64,000 nt of DNA from Vibrio sp. BS-M-Sm-2 (GTDB lineage: Bacteria; Pseudomonadota; Gammaproteobacteria; Enterobacterales; Vibrionaceae): assembly GCF_041504345.1 (NCBI RefSeq), contig NZ_CP167894.1, positions 2,852,001 to 2,916,000 of the forward strand, read 5' to 3'. The position numbers and the translations under genes are program-made. Below, in pieces: positions 1-9,925 of the stretch; the stretch's first letter is position 1; each line of letters starts with the position of its first letter. Under the pieces are notes generated by a model. It saw only the letters and a program-made list of their open reading frames with translations, ran no database searches and was not told the origin of the DNA.

Positions 1-90
1 AACCCAACGGTGGCTTTTAAACATCAAGGTATTTGTATTAAGCTACATCCACACTCTTTGAAGAAGGTTGTTGAATCTGAACAAGCTTAA
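1..90 (+). CDS. 3' end of an unidentified gene (cut by window edge)
   Basis: Frame 1 is open from the first base to a TAA at 88-90 and gives a 29-residue basic C-terminus ending KKVVESEQA. The rest of the gene lies outside the window, so I cannot name it. It is co-oriented towards purU's terminator, and no other frame here is convincing. It may be the real end of a CDS or a chance open stretch. Confidence 0.35.
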   Translation, partial: NPTVAFKHQGICIKLHPHSLKKVVESEQA

Positions 91-115
91 TTTGACTTGG
101 GTAAGTTCTTAGATG

Positions 116-158
116 AGATTCCTGAGCTCGCTTAGGCTCGTCGGAATGACGGGAATCT
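116..158. repeat. REP-like palindromic intergenic unit
   Basis: A 43-bp unit is bounded by the perfect 7-bp inverted repeat AGATTCC / GGAATCT. Its interior (GAGCTCGCTTAGGCTCGTC, then GGAATGACGG) resembles the dispersed palindromes with a GGAATGACGG core seen in many proteobacteria. Only one copy is recognisable here, so the repeat status is inferred from memory. Confidence 0.35.
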
Positions 159-185
159 TTTAAAGCTGGTCTGATCATCAGATAC

Positions 186-224
186 AAAAAACGCGCGATG
201 GGTAAACCCTATTGCGCGTTTTTT
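186..224. terminator. Bidirectional intrinsic terminator
   Basis: The AACGCGC/GCGCGTT stem contains an inner GGGT/ACCC pairing and is flanked by A-rich sequence on one side and a T6 run on the other. It can serve purU (minus strand) and the gene entering from the left. Confidence 0.8.
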
Positions 225-268
225 ACTGGGTTCTAACTGGAGGCCTTACCGGAAATCGAATATCCGAC

Positions 269-1108
269 TTACAGAATCACAGTCTTGTTACCATAAACAA
301 ACACATGATCGTTGATCACTTTGTTTAGAGCCTTACTCAATACGTTCTTCTCAACGTCACGACCCGCTTGCGCCATGTCTTTCGCGCTGAAGTTGTGATC
401 CACTGGGATAACATCTTGTTTGATGATTGGACCTTCATCCAAATCATTAGTCACAAAGTGCGCTGTAGCACCAATGATCTTTACGCCGCGCTCATACGCT
501 TGTTGATATGGTTTCGCGCCAATGAAAGCTGGCAAAAAGCTGTGGTGGATATTGATGATCTTGTGGTTGTACTTTTCAACAAACCCTGGAGTCAGCACTC
601 GCATGTACTTAGCCAAAACAAGGTAATCCGCCTCGTATTGGTCAATTACTTCAAGCATCTTCTTCTCATGTTCTTCACGGTTTAGTCCTTCGTGAGAAAC
701 ATGATGATAAGGAATATCAAAACGCTCGGTTAAGCTTTGCAAAGTATCGTAGTTGCCAACAACAGCCGCAATTTCTACATCCAAACTGCCATCGAAGTTC
801 TTCATCAGAATATCGCCAAGGCAGTGCGCTTCTTTGGTGACTAAAATCACTACACGTTTGCGAGAAGAACCAATGAGCTTACGTTTTGCATTCTCTGGCA
901 GCGCTTGATCTAAATCGGCAAGCAAGGTTTCGTCATTGAAGTAACCCTCTAGCTCGGTACGCATAAAGAAGTGGCCACTAGTGTTATCAACGAACTCATT
1001 GTTGTGAATAATATTGAGTTGGTGCTTGTAACAAATGTTGGTGATCTTTGAGATGAGGCCTGGGGCGTCAGTACAATGTGTTAATAAAGTTTTTCTTTCC
1101 ATCTGCAT
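269..1108 (-). CDS. purU: Formyltetrahydrofolate deformylase
   Basis: Hydrolyses 10-formyl-THF to formate plus THF in the cytoplasm, supplying formate for PurT and balancing one-carbon pools. The 279 residues match the family's usual length of about 280. An N-terminal ACT regulatory domain (about 6-85) precedes a formyltransferase domain (about 85-275). The catalytic triad pattern is visible: N186 and H188 in INIHHSFLP, and D224 in LDEGP. Sequence similarity to E. coli PurU is strong throughout (NICYKHQLNI, VTKEAHCLGD, AKYMRVLTP). Two starts are possible, ATG 1108 or ATG 1102; a GGAAG motif lies 4 or 10 nt upstream respectively. It is a single-gene unit ending in the terminator at 186-224. 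Confidence 0.96.
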   Translation of the reverse strand: MQMERKTLLTHCTDAPGLISKITNICYKHQLNIIHNNEFVDNTSGHFFMRTELEGYFNDETLLADLDQALPENAKRKLIGSSRKRVVILVTKEAHCLGDILMKNFDGSLDVEIAAVVGNYDTLQSLTERFDIPYHHVSHEGLNREEHEKKMLEVIDQYEADYLVLAKYMRVLTPGFVEKYNHKIINIHHSFLPAFIGAKPYQQAYERGVKIIGATAHFVTNDLDEGPIIKQDVIPVDHNFSAKDMAQAGRDVEKNVLSKALNKVINDHVFVYGNKTVIL

Positions 1109-1403
1109 CTTACTTCCATGAAATGTTGCACTTGTTATATGAAATCGGGATTCTTCAAATTTAATGCAGGCTGTCGAACGGTGAACTGAGCCGCAATATC
1201 ACCGTTATAATTAATCTATTATCAATTTGGTTTCAACAAATTCTGCTGCTGATTTATCGCTTTGATAAATTGTTTGATATAGAAATATCAGTTTTTAGAT
1301 AGAAAAACAGGCAGAAGCTTCATTTTTTAAAGTTTTGACCGTAGTACGCATTTGAACTTCAACCGAGGCATTTACGCCTTGGCCAAAAATAGAGGTGATA
1401 CTT

Positions 1404-1604
1404 ATGGATAAAGAGTTATTAGCCAAAAAACTGTACTGCAAGCGAGTGAATTCATTGGCGGGTGGCACTGAGTTAGATGGTAATGTTCTAGATGAAATGT
1501 GGGAAAGCAAGACCTCGCCAACCGATGCTGTGAAGGCCATGCAACCTTGTGATAACCATTTTGAAGGTGCCTCTTGGTTGTCACGTTATCTAAGTCGAAA
1601 ATAA
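1404..1604 (+). CDS. Small hypothetical protein (66 aa)
   Basis: I do not recognise the family. I chose ATG 1404 because AGAGGTG lies just upstream at a good distance; an in-frame GTG at 1395 would add three residues but lies inside that SD. The product (MDKELLAKKLYCKRV... ending SWLSRYLSRK) is hydrophilic, has two cysteines and has no signal peptide or membrane segment. It stands alone between the divergent purU and yoaA. An antisense open frame over the same bases looks less gene-like because it has no RBS. Confidence 0.6.
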   Translation: MDKELLAKKLYCKRVNSLAGGTELDGNVLDEMWESKTSPTDAVKAMQPCDNHFEGASWLSRYLSRK

Positions 1605-1764
1605 AAACGATTCTCTGATTCTTACTTCTTCAGTTCTTACCTTTAAGGTAACTCAAGTCACGTCAAACCAAACCAAACACCTCCAGTGCGCAGTCATTCT
1701 TGATTCGCGCCGGCTCACTAAACCTGCCATAATTCGTCTTCTATTTTTCTAAACTTCGTACTCT

Positions 1765-3693
1765 ATGATATCTAAAACGTTTTCTGCTGATGGTGCTCTG
1801 GGTAAAGCTATCCCAGGGTTTCAACCACGACAAGCTCAGCTAGACATGGCTGAAGCGGTTTCACAAGCTATTGAGCAACAGAGTCAATTAGTTGTTGAAG
1901 CGGGAACGGGTACCGGTAAGACCTTTGCTTACTTAGTGCCAGCGCTGCTTAGTGGCAAGAAAACCATCATTAGTACGGGGTCTAAAAACCTTCAAGAACA
2001 GCTGTTTCATCGAGATTTACCCTTGATGGTCGATGCGCTTGGCTTTTATGGTCAGGTTGCGTTACTCAAAGGGCGTTCAAACTATTTGTGTTTGGACAGA
2101 CTGAGCCGTCAAATGATCGAAAGTCATGGCACTCATACCGATCCAACGCTGTTAGCTCAGTTGGTGAAAGTGCGCAGCTGGTCATCATCAACACAAACAG
2201 GTGATTTGGGCGATTGTGATGATATCGCTGAAGACAGCCCGGTTATCCCAACTATTACCTCGACCAATGACAACTGCTTGGGCAAAGAGTGCCCAAGCTA
2301 CACCGATTGTTTCGTACTTAAAGCACGTAAAAAAGCGATGGACTCTGATGTTGTTGTAGTGAACCATCACTTGTTCTTAGCGGATCTAGCGATTAAAGAA
2401 ACCGGATTTGGTGAACTGATTCCTGAAGCAGATGTGTTTATCTTCGATGAAGCGCATCAGCTTCCCGATATTGCTAGCCAATACTTTGGTCAATCTGTTT
2501 CGAGCCGACAGATAAATGAGCTCGCTAAAGACATCGAAATCGCCTACCGAACTGAAGCAAAAGATATGCGTCAGTTACAAAAGGTAGGCGAGAGGCTCGT
2601 TCAATCTTCAGCCGATTTACGTATTGTATTGGGTGATACAGGCTTTCGTGGTAACTGGCGTGAGGCCTTAAAATCTGAATCGATTGCAAGAGAGTTAGTT
2701 CGTTTGCAAGATGCATTGCAATTGGCCGTTGATGTATTGAAATTAGCACTCGGACGAAGTCAGCTGTTAGATACCGCTTTCGAACGTGCAAACATGATTA
2801 AGTCGCGCATTGAACGTGTGTGCGATGTGTCTATTACGGGATACTCTTACTGGTATGACACAACACCAAGGCAATTCGCTTTGCACATCACACCACTGTC
2901 GGTTGCGGATAAATTTCACGAGCAGATTGAGCTGAAGCCGGGCGCTTGGGTATTTACCTCAGCAACCTTAGCGGTGTCGGACGATTTCGATCACTTTACC
3001 TCTCGACTCGGGTTAAAACCGTCGGCACAGTTTTCATTGCCAAGCCCGTTTGATTACCCAAATCAGGCGCGCTTGTGTGTACCTCGTTATCTTCCTGAAC
3101 CGAATAGCCCAGGCCTCGCGGATAAGTTAGTAAGAATGCTGACTCCCGTGATTGAGCAAAACCAAGGCCGCTGTTTCTTTTTGTGTACTTCACACAGCAT
3201 GATGAAAGAGTTGGGCGAGCGATTCCGTGAAACACTCTCGGTTCCAGTGCTGCTGCAAGGTGAGACAAGTAAGCAAAAAACTTTAGCCGAATTCATGGAA
3301 TTAGGTAACGCATTGCTGGTGGCTACTGGCGCTTTCTGGGAGGGGATAGATGTTAGGGGCGACGCATTAAGCTGTGTTATCATCGATAAATTGCCCTTTA
3401 CCGCTCCTGATGACCCTTTACTTAAGGCTCGAATCGAGGACTGTAAGTTAAAAGGGGGTGATCCTTTTGCACAGGTACAGTTGCCAGACGCCGTGATTAC
3501 CTTGAAACAAGGCGTCGGCCGATTGATACGTGACAAGCGCGATAATGGCGCTTTGATTATTTGCGATAACCGATTGGTGACTCGTGATTACGGTGGCATA
3601 TTTTTGGCGAGTTTACCGCCTATCCCACGTACCCGTGACTTAGGGGTCATTAAAGAATTCTTAGCTAAAGACCATTCAATCTCTGCTGAGTAA
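1765..3693 (+). CDS. yoaA: DinG/XPD-family ATP-dependent DNA helicase YoaA
   Basis: Superfamily 2 iron-sulphur helicase. In E. coli, YoaA works with the polymerase III chi subunit in tolerance of replication-blocking lesions. The sequence shows Walker A EAGTGTGKT (45-53), the DEAH box (228-231), and four cysteines placed to ligate a 4Fe-4S cluster (C109, C171, C176, C182 in NYLCLD and DNCLGKECPSYTDC). C-terminal motifs are GAFWEGIDVRG and QGVGRLIRD. The 642 residues fit the family. The neighbour tsaB and the following slp-fadD-rnd order match the enterobacterial yoaA locus. The start ATG has no strong SD, but the N-terminus aligns with homologues. Confidence 0.93.
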   Translation: MISKTFSADGALGKAIPGFQPRQAQLDMAEAVSQAIEQQSQLVVEAGTGTGKTFAYLVPALLSGKKTIISTGSKNLQEQLFHRDLPLMVDALGFYGQVALLKGRSNYLCLDRLSRQMIESHGTHTDPTLLAQLVKVRSWSSSTQTGDLGDCDDIAEDSPVIPTITSTNDNCLGKECPSYTDCFVLKARKKAMDSDVVVVNHHLFLADLAIKETGFGELIPEADVFIFDEAHQLPDIASQYFGQSVSSRQINELAKDIEIAYRTEAKDMRQLQKVGERLVQSSADLRIVLGDTGFRGNWREALKSESIARELVRLQDALQLAVDVLKLALGRSQLLDTAFERANMIKSRIERVCDVSITGYSYWYDTTPRQFALHITPLSVADKFHEQIELKPGAWVFTSATLAVSDDFDHFTSRLGLKPSAQFSLPSPFDYPNQARLCVPRYLPEPNSPGLADKLVRMLTPVIEQNQGRCFFLCTSHSMMKELGERFRETLSVPVLLQGETSKQKTLAEFMELGNALLVATGAFWEGIDVRGDALSCVIIDKLPFTAPDDPLLKARIEDCKLKGGDPFAQVQLPDAVITLKQGVGRLIRDKRDNGALIICDNRLVTRDYGGIFLASLPPIPRTRDLGVIKEFLAKDHSISAE

Positions 3694-3752
3694 TTGGCAT
3701 TGTTGAGCTTAGCCATTATTTTTAGATTAGATAACAGATATTTGAGACACAA

Positions 3753-4454
3753 ATGAGCGCAAAAATTCTTGCAGTAGATACCGCAACTGAAAACTGTTCA
3801 GTTGCACTAGTAATTGGTGACCAGGTGTTCGCACGTAGCGAAGAGGCTCCTCGAGACCATACGAAAAAAATTCTACCTATGGTTGATGAAGTACTGAAAG
3901 AAGCGAATGTCGCTTTAACCGATATTGATGCTATCGCGTTTGGCCAAGGCCCAGGCAGTTTCACGGGTGTACGTATTGGTATTGGTATTGCTCAAGGCTT
4001 GGCTTTTGGTGCGGATTTACCGATGATCGGTGTCTCTACACTGGCTGCGATGGCGCAAGGCAGCTACCGTAAATTTGGTGAAACTCATGTTGCGACAGCG
4101 ATTGATGCGCGTATGAGTGAAGTGTACTGGGCTCGCTACAGCCGCGAACAAGATGGCCGCTGGACTGCTGTTGATGCAGAGTGTGTTACACCACCAAGCG
4201 AATTGGCTGCGCAGCTTGAAGCGGACTCTGAAGCATGGGCAAAAGTAGGTACAGGTTGGGAAGCGTACGCAGAACACATGGATACGCTAGCGATCAACAC
4301 CAAAGCATGTGAAGTGCTATTCCCAGAAGCTCAAGATATGGCTTTCCTTGCTCAATACGCTTATGCAGAAGGCAAGGCGGTTGCAGCAGAAGAGTCTGAG
4401 CCTGTTTATCTTCGTGATAAAGTGACTTGGAAAAAATTGCCTGGTCGCGAGTAA
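3753..4454 (+). CDS. tsaB: tRNA threonylcarbamoyladenosine biosynthesis protein TsaB
   Basis: Partner of TsaD and TsaE in making t6A at position 37 of ANN-decoding tRNAs. It is an inactive actin-fold paralogue that scaffolds TsaD. The 233 residues are typical. [15 protein letters not shown] begins the ASKHA fold, and [13 protein letters not shown] is the family's conserved loop. It lies 59 bp after yoaA and may be co-transcribed with it; there is no terminator between them. Confidence 0.95.
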   Translation: MSAKILAVDTATENCSVALVIGDQVFARSEEAPRDHTKKILPMVDEVLKEANVALTDIDAIAFGQGPGSFTGVRIGIGIAQGLAFGADLPMIGVSTLAAMAQGSYRKFGETHVATAIDARMSEVYWARYSREQDGRWTAVDAECVTPPSELAAQLEADSEAWAKVGTGWEAYAEHMDTLAINTKACEVLFPEAQDMAFLAQYAYAEGKAVAAEESEPVYLRDKVTWKKLPGRE

Positions 4455-4545
4455 ATACGTATTATTTTGGCTCTGCATTTACTTTGCAGAGTCGCTATTA
4501 AAGCCAGACACAAAGTCATTAGATTAGGTACAAAATTTCTTAAGC

Positions 4546-4851
4546 ATGGTTTCAATAAACGGCTTACCTCCTTCTTCGATAGGTAATACATCCAAAACCA
4601 ATCGAACCAATAAAAAGAATGAGGTAAAAAAAGGCGATGCAAAAACCTCAGTTGGCCAGCCAACTAAGGTCGCAAATGCTGTCTCGCATTCCATTCGTCA
4701 AGTCAAAGAGTCTGAAATTCATAAAGCTCAGGTTCAATATGATCTTCCAGAAGGGCGTGGACGACGTGCGATGGAAGAGTATATGGATGTAATGAATCAA
4801 GCTAAAAAAGAGGAACTTGCGAAGCTTATTGGGGTCGATATTTACATCTAG
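4546..4851 (+). CDS. Hypothetical 101-aa hydrophilic protein
   Basis: Unrecognised, although I recall similar short proteins in this position in other vibrios. The first 60 residues are Ser/Thr/Asn/Lys rich and probably disordered. The C-terminal 45 (YDLPEGRGRRAMEEYMDVMNQAKKEELAKLIGVDIYI) look helical and conserved-looking. There is no signal peptide. The start is ATG 4546. It lies between tsaB and the slp lipoprotein on the same strand. The general character (disordered N-terminus, helical C-terminus) resembles small anti-sigma or partner-binding proteins, but that is only an analogy. Confidence 0.65.
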   Translation: MVSINGLPPSSIGNTSKTNRTNKKNEVKKGDAKTSVGQPTKVANAVSHSIRQVKESEIHKAQVQYDLPEGRGRRAMEEYMDVMNQAKKEELAKLIGVDIYI

Positions 4852-4890
4852 CTTTGTGCTTTCATTTATCCTGTTCTAAGGACCAGCATT

Positions 4891-5451
4891 ATGTTTTCTC
4901 TCATGTCTAAATCTCGCTTATTTTTCCTTGTTGCCTTCTCATCGTTAGTGATGGGGTGCTCATCTTTACCTGAAGAACTCAATGCAAATTCCGAACAAGT
5001 AGTGACAGACTACCAAGAGTGGGTTAATACAGTGCCTGATGCGGGTGATGTTCGTTTAGGTGGCGTGATTGCGAAAGTGACTAACTTGGAGAACAAGACT
5101 CGCGTTGAAGTGGTTAATTTACCTATTTCTAGCAGTGGTAAGCCGGATATTGATGCAGAACCAAAGGGGCGCTTTGTCGGTTACATCGATGGCTATGTTG
5201 AACCATTGAGCTTTGCTGAAGGTCGCTTAGTCACCTTAGTTGGAGCATCAAATGGTACTGAAGATGGCACCATTGGTGATTACCCTTATACCTTTCCAGT
5301 CATGAATGTCTACAACCAGCGCTTATGGCAGATCACCGAGCGAGTGGTTATTAACGACTTTGCGCCAACCTATTATTCTTGCCGCAGTTTGCACTGTCGC
5401 AGCTTCCAAACCATGCCTAAGTCAGGGCGTGTGATTCAAGATGTGGAATAG
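4891..5451 (+). CDS. Slp/YeaY-family outer membrane lipoprotein
   Basis: The 186-residue precursor has a basic N-terminus, a hydrophobic stretch and the lipobox VMGC/SS, predicting lipidation at Cys23 and outer-membrane sorting. The mature part has Slp-family features: an early VRLGGVIAKV strand, repeated beta-rich segments, and a C-terminus with a CRSLHCRS cysteine pair. The AAGGACC SD precedes the ATG. Its position before fadD and rnd matches E. coli yeaY. Function is unknown in the family; the paralogue slp is a starvation-inducible lipoprotein. Confidence 0.88.
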   Translation: MFSLMSKSRLFFLVAFSSLVMGCSSLPEELNANSEQVVTDYQEWVNTVPDAGDVRLGGVIAKVTNLENKTRVEVVNLPISSSGKPDIDAEPKGRFVGYIDGYVEPLSFAEGRLVTLVGASNGTEDGTIGDYPYTFPVMNVYNQRLWQITERVVINDFAPTYYSCRSLHCRSFQTMPKSGRVIQDVE

Positions 5452-5498
5452 TCGAACCTAAACCCAACACACTTAACGACAAGGGCGCTATACAATCA

Positions 5499-6350
5499 AT
5501 GATTGAAAAGTCATATTCCCTTGCGAGCGGGACGCTTGCGACACAACAGATGGGCAATCTAGAAACGACCGCTACGACGGTCGTTTTTATTCATGGGTGG
5601 TTAGATAATTCAGCCAGTTTTAATCAGGTTATGCAGCAAGTAGCCAAGTGTTCTTCTAGCGCTCACCTTGTTGCTATCGATCTCTTCGGACATGGTTTCT
5701 CATCGCACAAATCGGGAAGTTATTACCCATTTCATGATTATATTGATGACTTGCATCAGTTGGTGACCAAATTATCGCCAAACAGACTGGTACTGGTAGG
5801 ACATTCACTTGGTGCATTGATAGCAAGTTGCTATAGTGCCGCCTTTCCTGAAAAGGTGTCAGGATTAATTCAAATTGAAGGTCACGGACCTCTTTCTGAA
5901 GCTCCCCAAGAAACGGTTTCTCGCTTGAGAGATGGGGTACTCAGTCGTCTTCGACAGCGAAGAAAGCCTTCACGTCCTCTAGCAAGCCTTGAGGATGCTA
6001 TTAAGCTGAGAGCTCACGCCAACCAAATTAATGCTGAATTAATCGCTCCTATTGTAGAGCGAGGTATTGTCGAGCTCGATAACTCTTGGCAATGGCGATG
6101 CGACCCTAACTTAAAATGTGACTCGTTATATCGAATGTCACAGGCGCACGCTGAAGCGATTATGGCGGCTATTGAATGCCCTCAATTAATAATTTTAGGG
6201 AATGATGGATTTCGACATTTGCAGCATAATCGCTACAAATCAGTGCATAGTCCTCTGAATATAGAGACTGTTCCTGGCGGACATCATTGTCATTTAGAGA
6301 GCCCAGAGCTAGTTTCAGAGCTAATTCTTGGTGTAGTTAACAAAATTTAA
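5499..6350 (+). CDS. Alpha/beta hydrolase
   Basis: 283-residue cytoplasmic hydrolase. The oxyanion region HGWLDN occurs near residue 32, the nucleophile elbow GHSLGA near 101, an acid after LIILGNDGF, and the catalytic His in GGHHCHLE near the C-terminus. The substrate cannot be read from sequence. It sits 47 bp after slp and about 100 bp before fadD, so a role in ester or acyl metabolism is possible but unproven. The final LESPELVSELI segment is usual for this superfamily. Confidence 0.85.
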   Translation: MIEKSYSLASGTLATQQMGNLETTATTVVFIHGWLDNSASFNQVMQQVAKCSSSAHLVAIDLFGHGFSSHKSGSYYPFHDYIDDLHQLVTKLSPNRLVLVGHSLGALIASCYSAAFPEKVSGLIQIEGHGPLSEAPQETVSRLRDGVLSRLRQRRKPSRPLASLEDAIKLRAHANQINAELIAPIVERGIVELDNSWQWRCDPNLKCDSLYRMSQAHAEAIMAAIECPQLIILGNDGFRHLQHNRYKSVHSPLNIETVPGGHHCHLESPELVSELILGVVNKI

Positions 6351-6456
6351 ACAAGTGTTTGAGCCTTTTAGTGCTCATGCACTAAAGCTGTGCTGTAATA
6401 CCGCAATGATAAAAAGCGGCGAAGCAGTCGTCAGCTGATAAACGAGGAGTAACATC

Positions 6457-8151
6457 GTGGATAAACCTTGGCTTTCACGTTATCCAAGTGACGTACCAGA
6501 AACGATCAACCCAGATCAGTACCCATCTCTTGTAGAAATGTTTGAACAGTCGGTACAGAAGTACGCGGATCAACCTGCATTTGAGAACATGGGCTCGATT
6601 ATGACATTCCGTAAGCTTGAAGAGCGCAGCCGTGCTTTTGCCGCTTACCTACAGAATGATTTGAAACTGAAGAAGGGCGATCGCGTCGCGCTAATGATGC
6701 CAAACCTACTGCAATACCCAATTGCACTATTTGGTGTATTGCGTGCCGGTATGATTGCAGTGAACGTCAACCCACTGTACACACCTCGTGAGCTTGAACA
6801 TCAACTGAACGATTCTGGTGCAAAGGCGATCGTTATCGTATCTAACTTTGCGAGCACGCTAGAGAAAGTGGTGGATAACACTCCGGTTAAACACGTTGTT
6901 CTAACTAGCCTTGGGCAAATGTTGCCACGCGCTAAAGGGACAATTGTCGACTTCGTAGTGAAATACGTAAAAGGAATGGTGCCTAAGTATGATCTACCGG
7001 GTGCTATCTCATTCAGAAAAGCGCTGCACAAAGGTCGTCGTCTTCAATATGTGAAGCCGTTCATGGCGGGTGATGACATCGCGTTCCTACAGTACACGGG
7101 TGGCACAACGGGTGTAGCGAAGGGCGCAATCCTAACGCACCGCAATATGATTGCGAACGTACTTCAAGCGAAAGGGGCGTATGGTCCTGTTCTGCAAGAA
7201 GGCCGAGAGTTGGTGGTAACAGCACTGCCACTTTATCACGTGTTTGCGCTGACAGTGAACTGCTTGCTGTTTGTGGAAATGGGTGGTCGCAACCTTCTTA
7301 TCACTAATCCTCGTGATATTCCTGGTTTCATTAAAGAGCTGCAAAAGGTGCCGTTTACCGCGATTACTGGCGTAAACACTCTATTCAATGCACTTGTGAA
7401 TAATGAAGATTTCCACGAGTTGGATTTCAGTAACCTACGCCTATCTGTTGGCGGTGGCATGGCGGTTCAACGCTCTGTTGCTGAGCAATGGAAAAAAGCG
7501 ACAGGCATTCACTTGTTAGAAGGCTATGGCTTAACCGAGTGTTCACCACTGGTAACGGGTAACCCATACGATCTTAAAGATTACACAGGCGCTATTGGCC
7601 TACCAGTACCATCAACAGAAGTTCGTATTGTTGATGATGAAGGCAAAGTGGTTGCCAATGACCAAGTGGGCGAGCTGCAAGTTCGTGGTCCTCAAGTGAT
7701 GCAAGGCTACTGGCAACGTCCAGAAGCAACCAAAGAAGTGATCGACCAAGATGGTTGGTTATCTACGGGTGACATCGTTAAGTTTGATGACGAAGGCTTG
7801 CTGCACATTGTTGACCGTAAGAAAGACATGATTCTTGTGTCTGGCTTTAATGTTTACCCGAATGAGATTGAAGATGTAGTGGCACTACACGGCAAAGTGC
7901 TCGAAGTAGCGGCTATCGGTCAACCTCATGAAGTGTCTGGTGAGCTAGTGAAGATCTACGTTGTGAAGCGCGATCCTAGTCTAACCAAAGAAGACATCAT
8001 CGCGCACTGTCGTGAGCACCTAACGGGTTACAAGATCCCTAAACTAGTCGAGTTCAGAGATGATCTGCCAAAGACTAACGTAGGTAAGATCTTGCGCCGC
8101 GTCCTGCGTGAAGAGAACGATGCAGAATTGGCTAAACGCGCCAGCGAATAA
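6457..8151 (+). CDS. fadD: Long-chain fatty acid--CoA ligase
   Basis: Activates imported long-chain fatty acids to acyl-CoA at the inner membrane, feeding beta-oxidation and releasing FadR repression. The 564 residues match E. coli FadD (561). The AMP-binding signature [12 protein letters not shown] occurs around residue 213, GYGLTECSP around 358, the GWLSTGD motif around 435, and the C-terminal catalytic lysine region is [10 protein letters not shown]. The start is GTG 6457, preceded by the strong SD GAGGAG. It is followed by a clear terminator at 8247-8273. Synteny slp-fadD-rnd is conserved with E. coli. Confidence 0.96.
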   Translation: MDKPWLSRYPSDVPETINPDQYPSLVEMFEQSVQKYADQPAFENMGSIMTFRKLEERSRAFAAYLQNDLKLKKGDRVALMMPNLLQYPIALFGVLRAGMIAVNVNPLYTPRELEHQLNDSGAKAIVIVSNFASTLEKVVDNTPVKHVVLTSLGQMLPRAKGTIVDFVVKYVKGMVPKYDLPGAISFRKALHKGRRLQYVKPFMAGDDIAFLQYTGGTTGVAKGAILTHRNMIANVLQAKGAYGPVLQEGRELVVTALPLYHVFALTVNCLLFVEMGGRNLLITNPRDIPGFIKELQKVPFTAITGVNTLFNALVNNEDFHELDFSNLRLSVGGGMAVQRSVAEQWKKATGIHLLEGYGLTECSPLVTGNPYDLKDYTGAIGLPVPSTEVRIVDDEGKVVANDQVGELQVRGPQVMQGYWQRPEATKEVIDQDGWLSTGDIVKFDDEGLLHIVDRKKDMILVSGFNVYPNEIEDVVALHGKVLEVAAIGQPHEVSGELVKIYVVKRDPSLTKEDIIAHCREHLTGYKIPKLVEFRDDLPKTNVGKILRRVLREENDAELAKRASE

Positions 8152-8246
8152 TTAGCCAGTTTATGGGTAACCACTACTCGATAAACCATAGCACGAGCAA
8201 CCATTGAGGCGCTTAATCTCAGCGAGCGCTGAAAAATGGTGTTAGA

Positions 8247-8273
8247 ATGCCGACAGTTAATGTCGGCATTTTT
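8247..8273 (+). terminator. fadD intrinsic terminator
   Basis: The perfect stem AATGCCGACA / TGTCGGCATT has a GTTAA loop and is followed by TTTTTG. Confidence 0.85.
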
Positions 8274-8310
8274 GTATCCGGCGATCAAATAGAAACCAGT
8301 GAGAGTTTTT

Positions 8311-9435
8311 GTGGATTATCAAATCATTACCCAATTGAAAGACCTTGAGCGAGTTTGCCAACAAGCACGTGAAGCCGATGTCGTTATGCTTGATACGGAG
8401 TTCGTTCGTACAAGAACCTATTACCCTCAATTAGGCTTGATTCAGTTATTTGATGGTGAAACGCTGTCACTGATTGACCCTATTGCTCTTGGTGAAATGA
8501 CACCATTTGTTGGATTGTTGAAAGATGCTTCTGTTCTGAAAGTACTGCATGCTTGCGGTGAAGATTTGGAAGTGTTCCAGAACGCATTCGGTTGTACGCC
8601 AACTCCAATGGTCGACACACAGATCATGGCGGCTTTCTTGGGTCATGGCTTATCAACGGGCTTTGCTGCTCTGGTTTCAGAGTTTGTCGGTGTCGATCTC
8701 GATAAGAGTGAATCTCGCACTGACTGGCTAGCGCGTCCGCTTTCTCAAAAGCAATTGGACTACGCTGCGGCAGATGTGCATTACCTTATGCCAATGTACA
8801 ACAAGCTTCTAGAAAAAGTGATGGAAGCTGGCTGGTGGGAAGCGGCTCAACAAGAGTCTGATTTACAAGTTGCCAAGCGCATCCGTAAAGTAAATCCAGA
8901 TACTGCTTACCTTGATATTAAAGGGGCATGGCAGCTTAAACCTAAGCAGCTAGCGATCTTACGACCTCTAGCAACTTGGCGTCTAAAAGAAGCAATCAAG
9001 CGCGATTTAGCGCTGAACTTTGTCTTCAAAGAGCAAGACTTATGGGCTGTGGCACGTTTTGCGATGAAAGATCCTAAGCATATGGAGCAAGAAGGTTTTG
9101 ATTACCGCTCTGTGCGTCGCCATGGTGCCAAGATCAGCTCAATCGTTAAGTTGGCTGAACATACACCAGAAGAAGAGTACCCAGCACCAGTAGAACGTCT
9201 AATGGACTTCCCTGGTTACAAGCAACTGTTCAAAGTGTTGAAAGATGAAGTGAAAACTGCGTCACAACACAGTGGCTTAGCGACAGAATTTTTGGCATCT
9301 AAGAAGCAACTTAACCAAGTGTTAAGCTGGGTGTGGAAGCACGATCGTAACCCTGAGAAGCTGCCTGATGTTATGCAAGGTTGGCGTTTAGATGTGGTTG
9401 GCGAAAAGCTGAGTAAAGCGATAAAAGATAAGTAG
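8311..9435 (+). CDS. rnd: Ribonuclease D
   Basis: 3'-5' exoribonuclease acting on tRNA precursors and other small RNAs. The DEDD-Y exonuclease motifs are visible: Exo I LDTEFVRTRTYYPQLGLIQL, Exo II in HACGEDLEVF, and Exo III DYAAADVHYLMPMY. Two HRDC domains follow. I prefer GTG 8311 (MDYQII...) over the in-frame GTG 8299. Alignment with the E. coli N-terminus starts there, and GTGAGAG lies at SD distance; the longer form would add four residues (MRVF). About 375 aa. Confidence 0.94.
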   Translation: MDYQIITQLKDLERVCQQAREADVVMLDTEFVRTRTYYPQLGLIQLFDGETLSLIDPIALGEMTPFVGLLKDASVLKVLHACGEDLEVFQNAFGCTPTPMVDTQIMAAFLGHGLSTGFAALVSEFVGVDLDKSESRTDWLARPLSQKQLDYAAADVHYLMPMYNKLLEKVMEAGWWEAAQQESDLQVAKRIRKVNPDTAYLDIKGAWQLKPKQLAILRPLATWRLKEAIKRDLALNFVFKEQDLWAVARFAMKDPKHMEQEGFDYRSVRRHGAKISSIVKLAEHTPEEEYPAPVERLMDFPGYKQLFKVLKDEVKTASQHSGLATEFLASKKQLNQVLSWVWKHDRNPEKLPDVMQGWRLDVVGEKLSKAIKDK

Positions 9436-9462
9436 AATTACTCTACTCCATGACTACATATC

Positions 9463-9499
9463 AAATAGGGTAAGCTCATTCTGGCTTACCCTATTTTTT
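9463..9499. terminator. Bidirectional terminator between rnd and the convergent lipoprotein gene
   Basis: The 13-bp stem AAATAGGGTAAGC/GCTTACCCTATTT is followed by a T run on the plus strand and its A-run counterpart on the minus strand. It serves both convergent genes. Confidence 0.88.
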
Positions 9500-9505
9500 C
9501 ATTGA

Positions 9506-9925
9506 TTAGCTGTCTTGGTCTGTGGTCTGCTTGTCTTGCTCTTGGGTGTCTGCCAATTGCTTTTCTAATTCGCGAATTCGGATTTCAGCTTCTAACTCCG
9601 CCACTCTTTTTTCTGCGTCGCTGCGATTGTCTTGAGACATTCCATCAGCCAGTACTTGATTATTCTCACTTTGGCGGGAGTCATCCAAGTCTTTCATTGA
9701 ACCAGCTACACCACCGGTTACTCCGCCTATAGCTGCGCCTTGTGCAGCAAGCTTTGCATCGCCAGTTAGCGCGCCAAGTGTTGCTCCTACCAATGCGCCA
9801 CCAACAGCACCTCTGTTTCTAGCAGCATTCTCATTTTCAGTGTCCAGTGCGGGTGAGCTACATCCTGTGATAAAAAGCGCCACTGAGATGAGCATGGCTT
9901 TGAGTTTATTGTTAAGGAGTGACAT
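9506..9925 (-). CDS. Glycine-zipper lipoprotein
   Basis: 139-residue precursor with signal peptide and lipobox FITGC/SS, so probably an outer- or inner-membrane lipoprotein. Residues about 37-75 form a glycine-zipper stretch (GAVGGALVGATLGALTG ... GGVTGGVAG) typical of YMGG/OmpA-like glycine-zipper proteins that insert or oligomerise in membranes. The C-terminal 45 residues (EKRVAELEAEIRIRELEKQL) are a predicted coiled coil. AGGAA precedes the start. Specific function is unknown. It lies downstream of minE but is separated by about 200 bp and a hairpin. Confidence 0.82.
   Translation of the reverse strand: MSLLNNKLKAMLISVALFITGCSSPALDTENENAARNRGAVGGALVGATLGALTGDAKLAAQGAAIGGVTGGVAGSMKDLDDSRQSENNQVLADGMSQDNRSDAEKRVAELEAEIRIRELEKQLADTQEQDKQTTDQDS

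Noticed and set aside
1395..1403. GTG start for the 66-aa ORF
   Set aside because: The GTG is part of the likely SD (AGAGGTG) of ATG 1404.
3087..3536. Minus-strand 149-codon frame within yoaA
   Set aside because: Shadow of the helicase C-terminal domain; no independent features.
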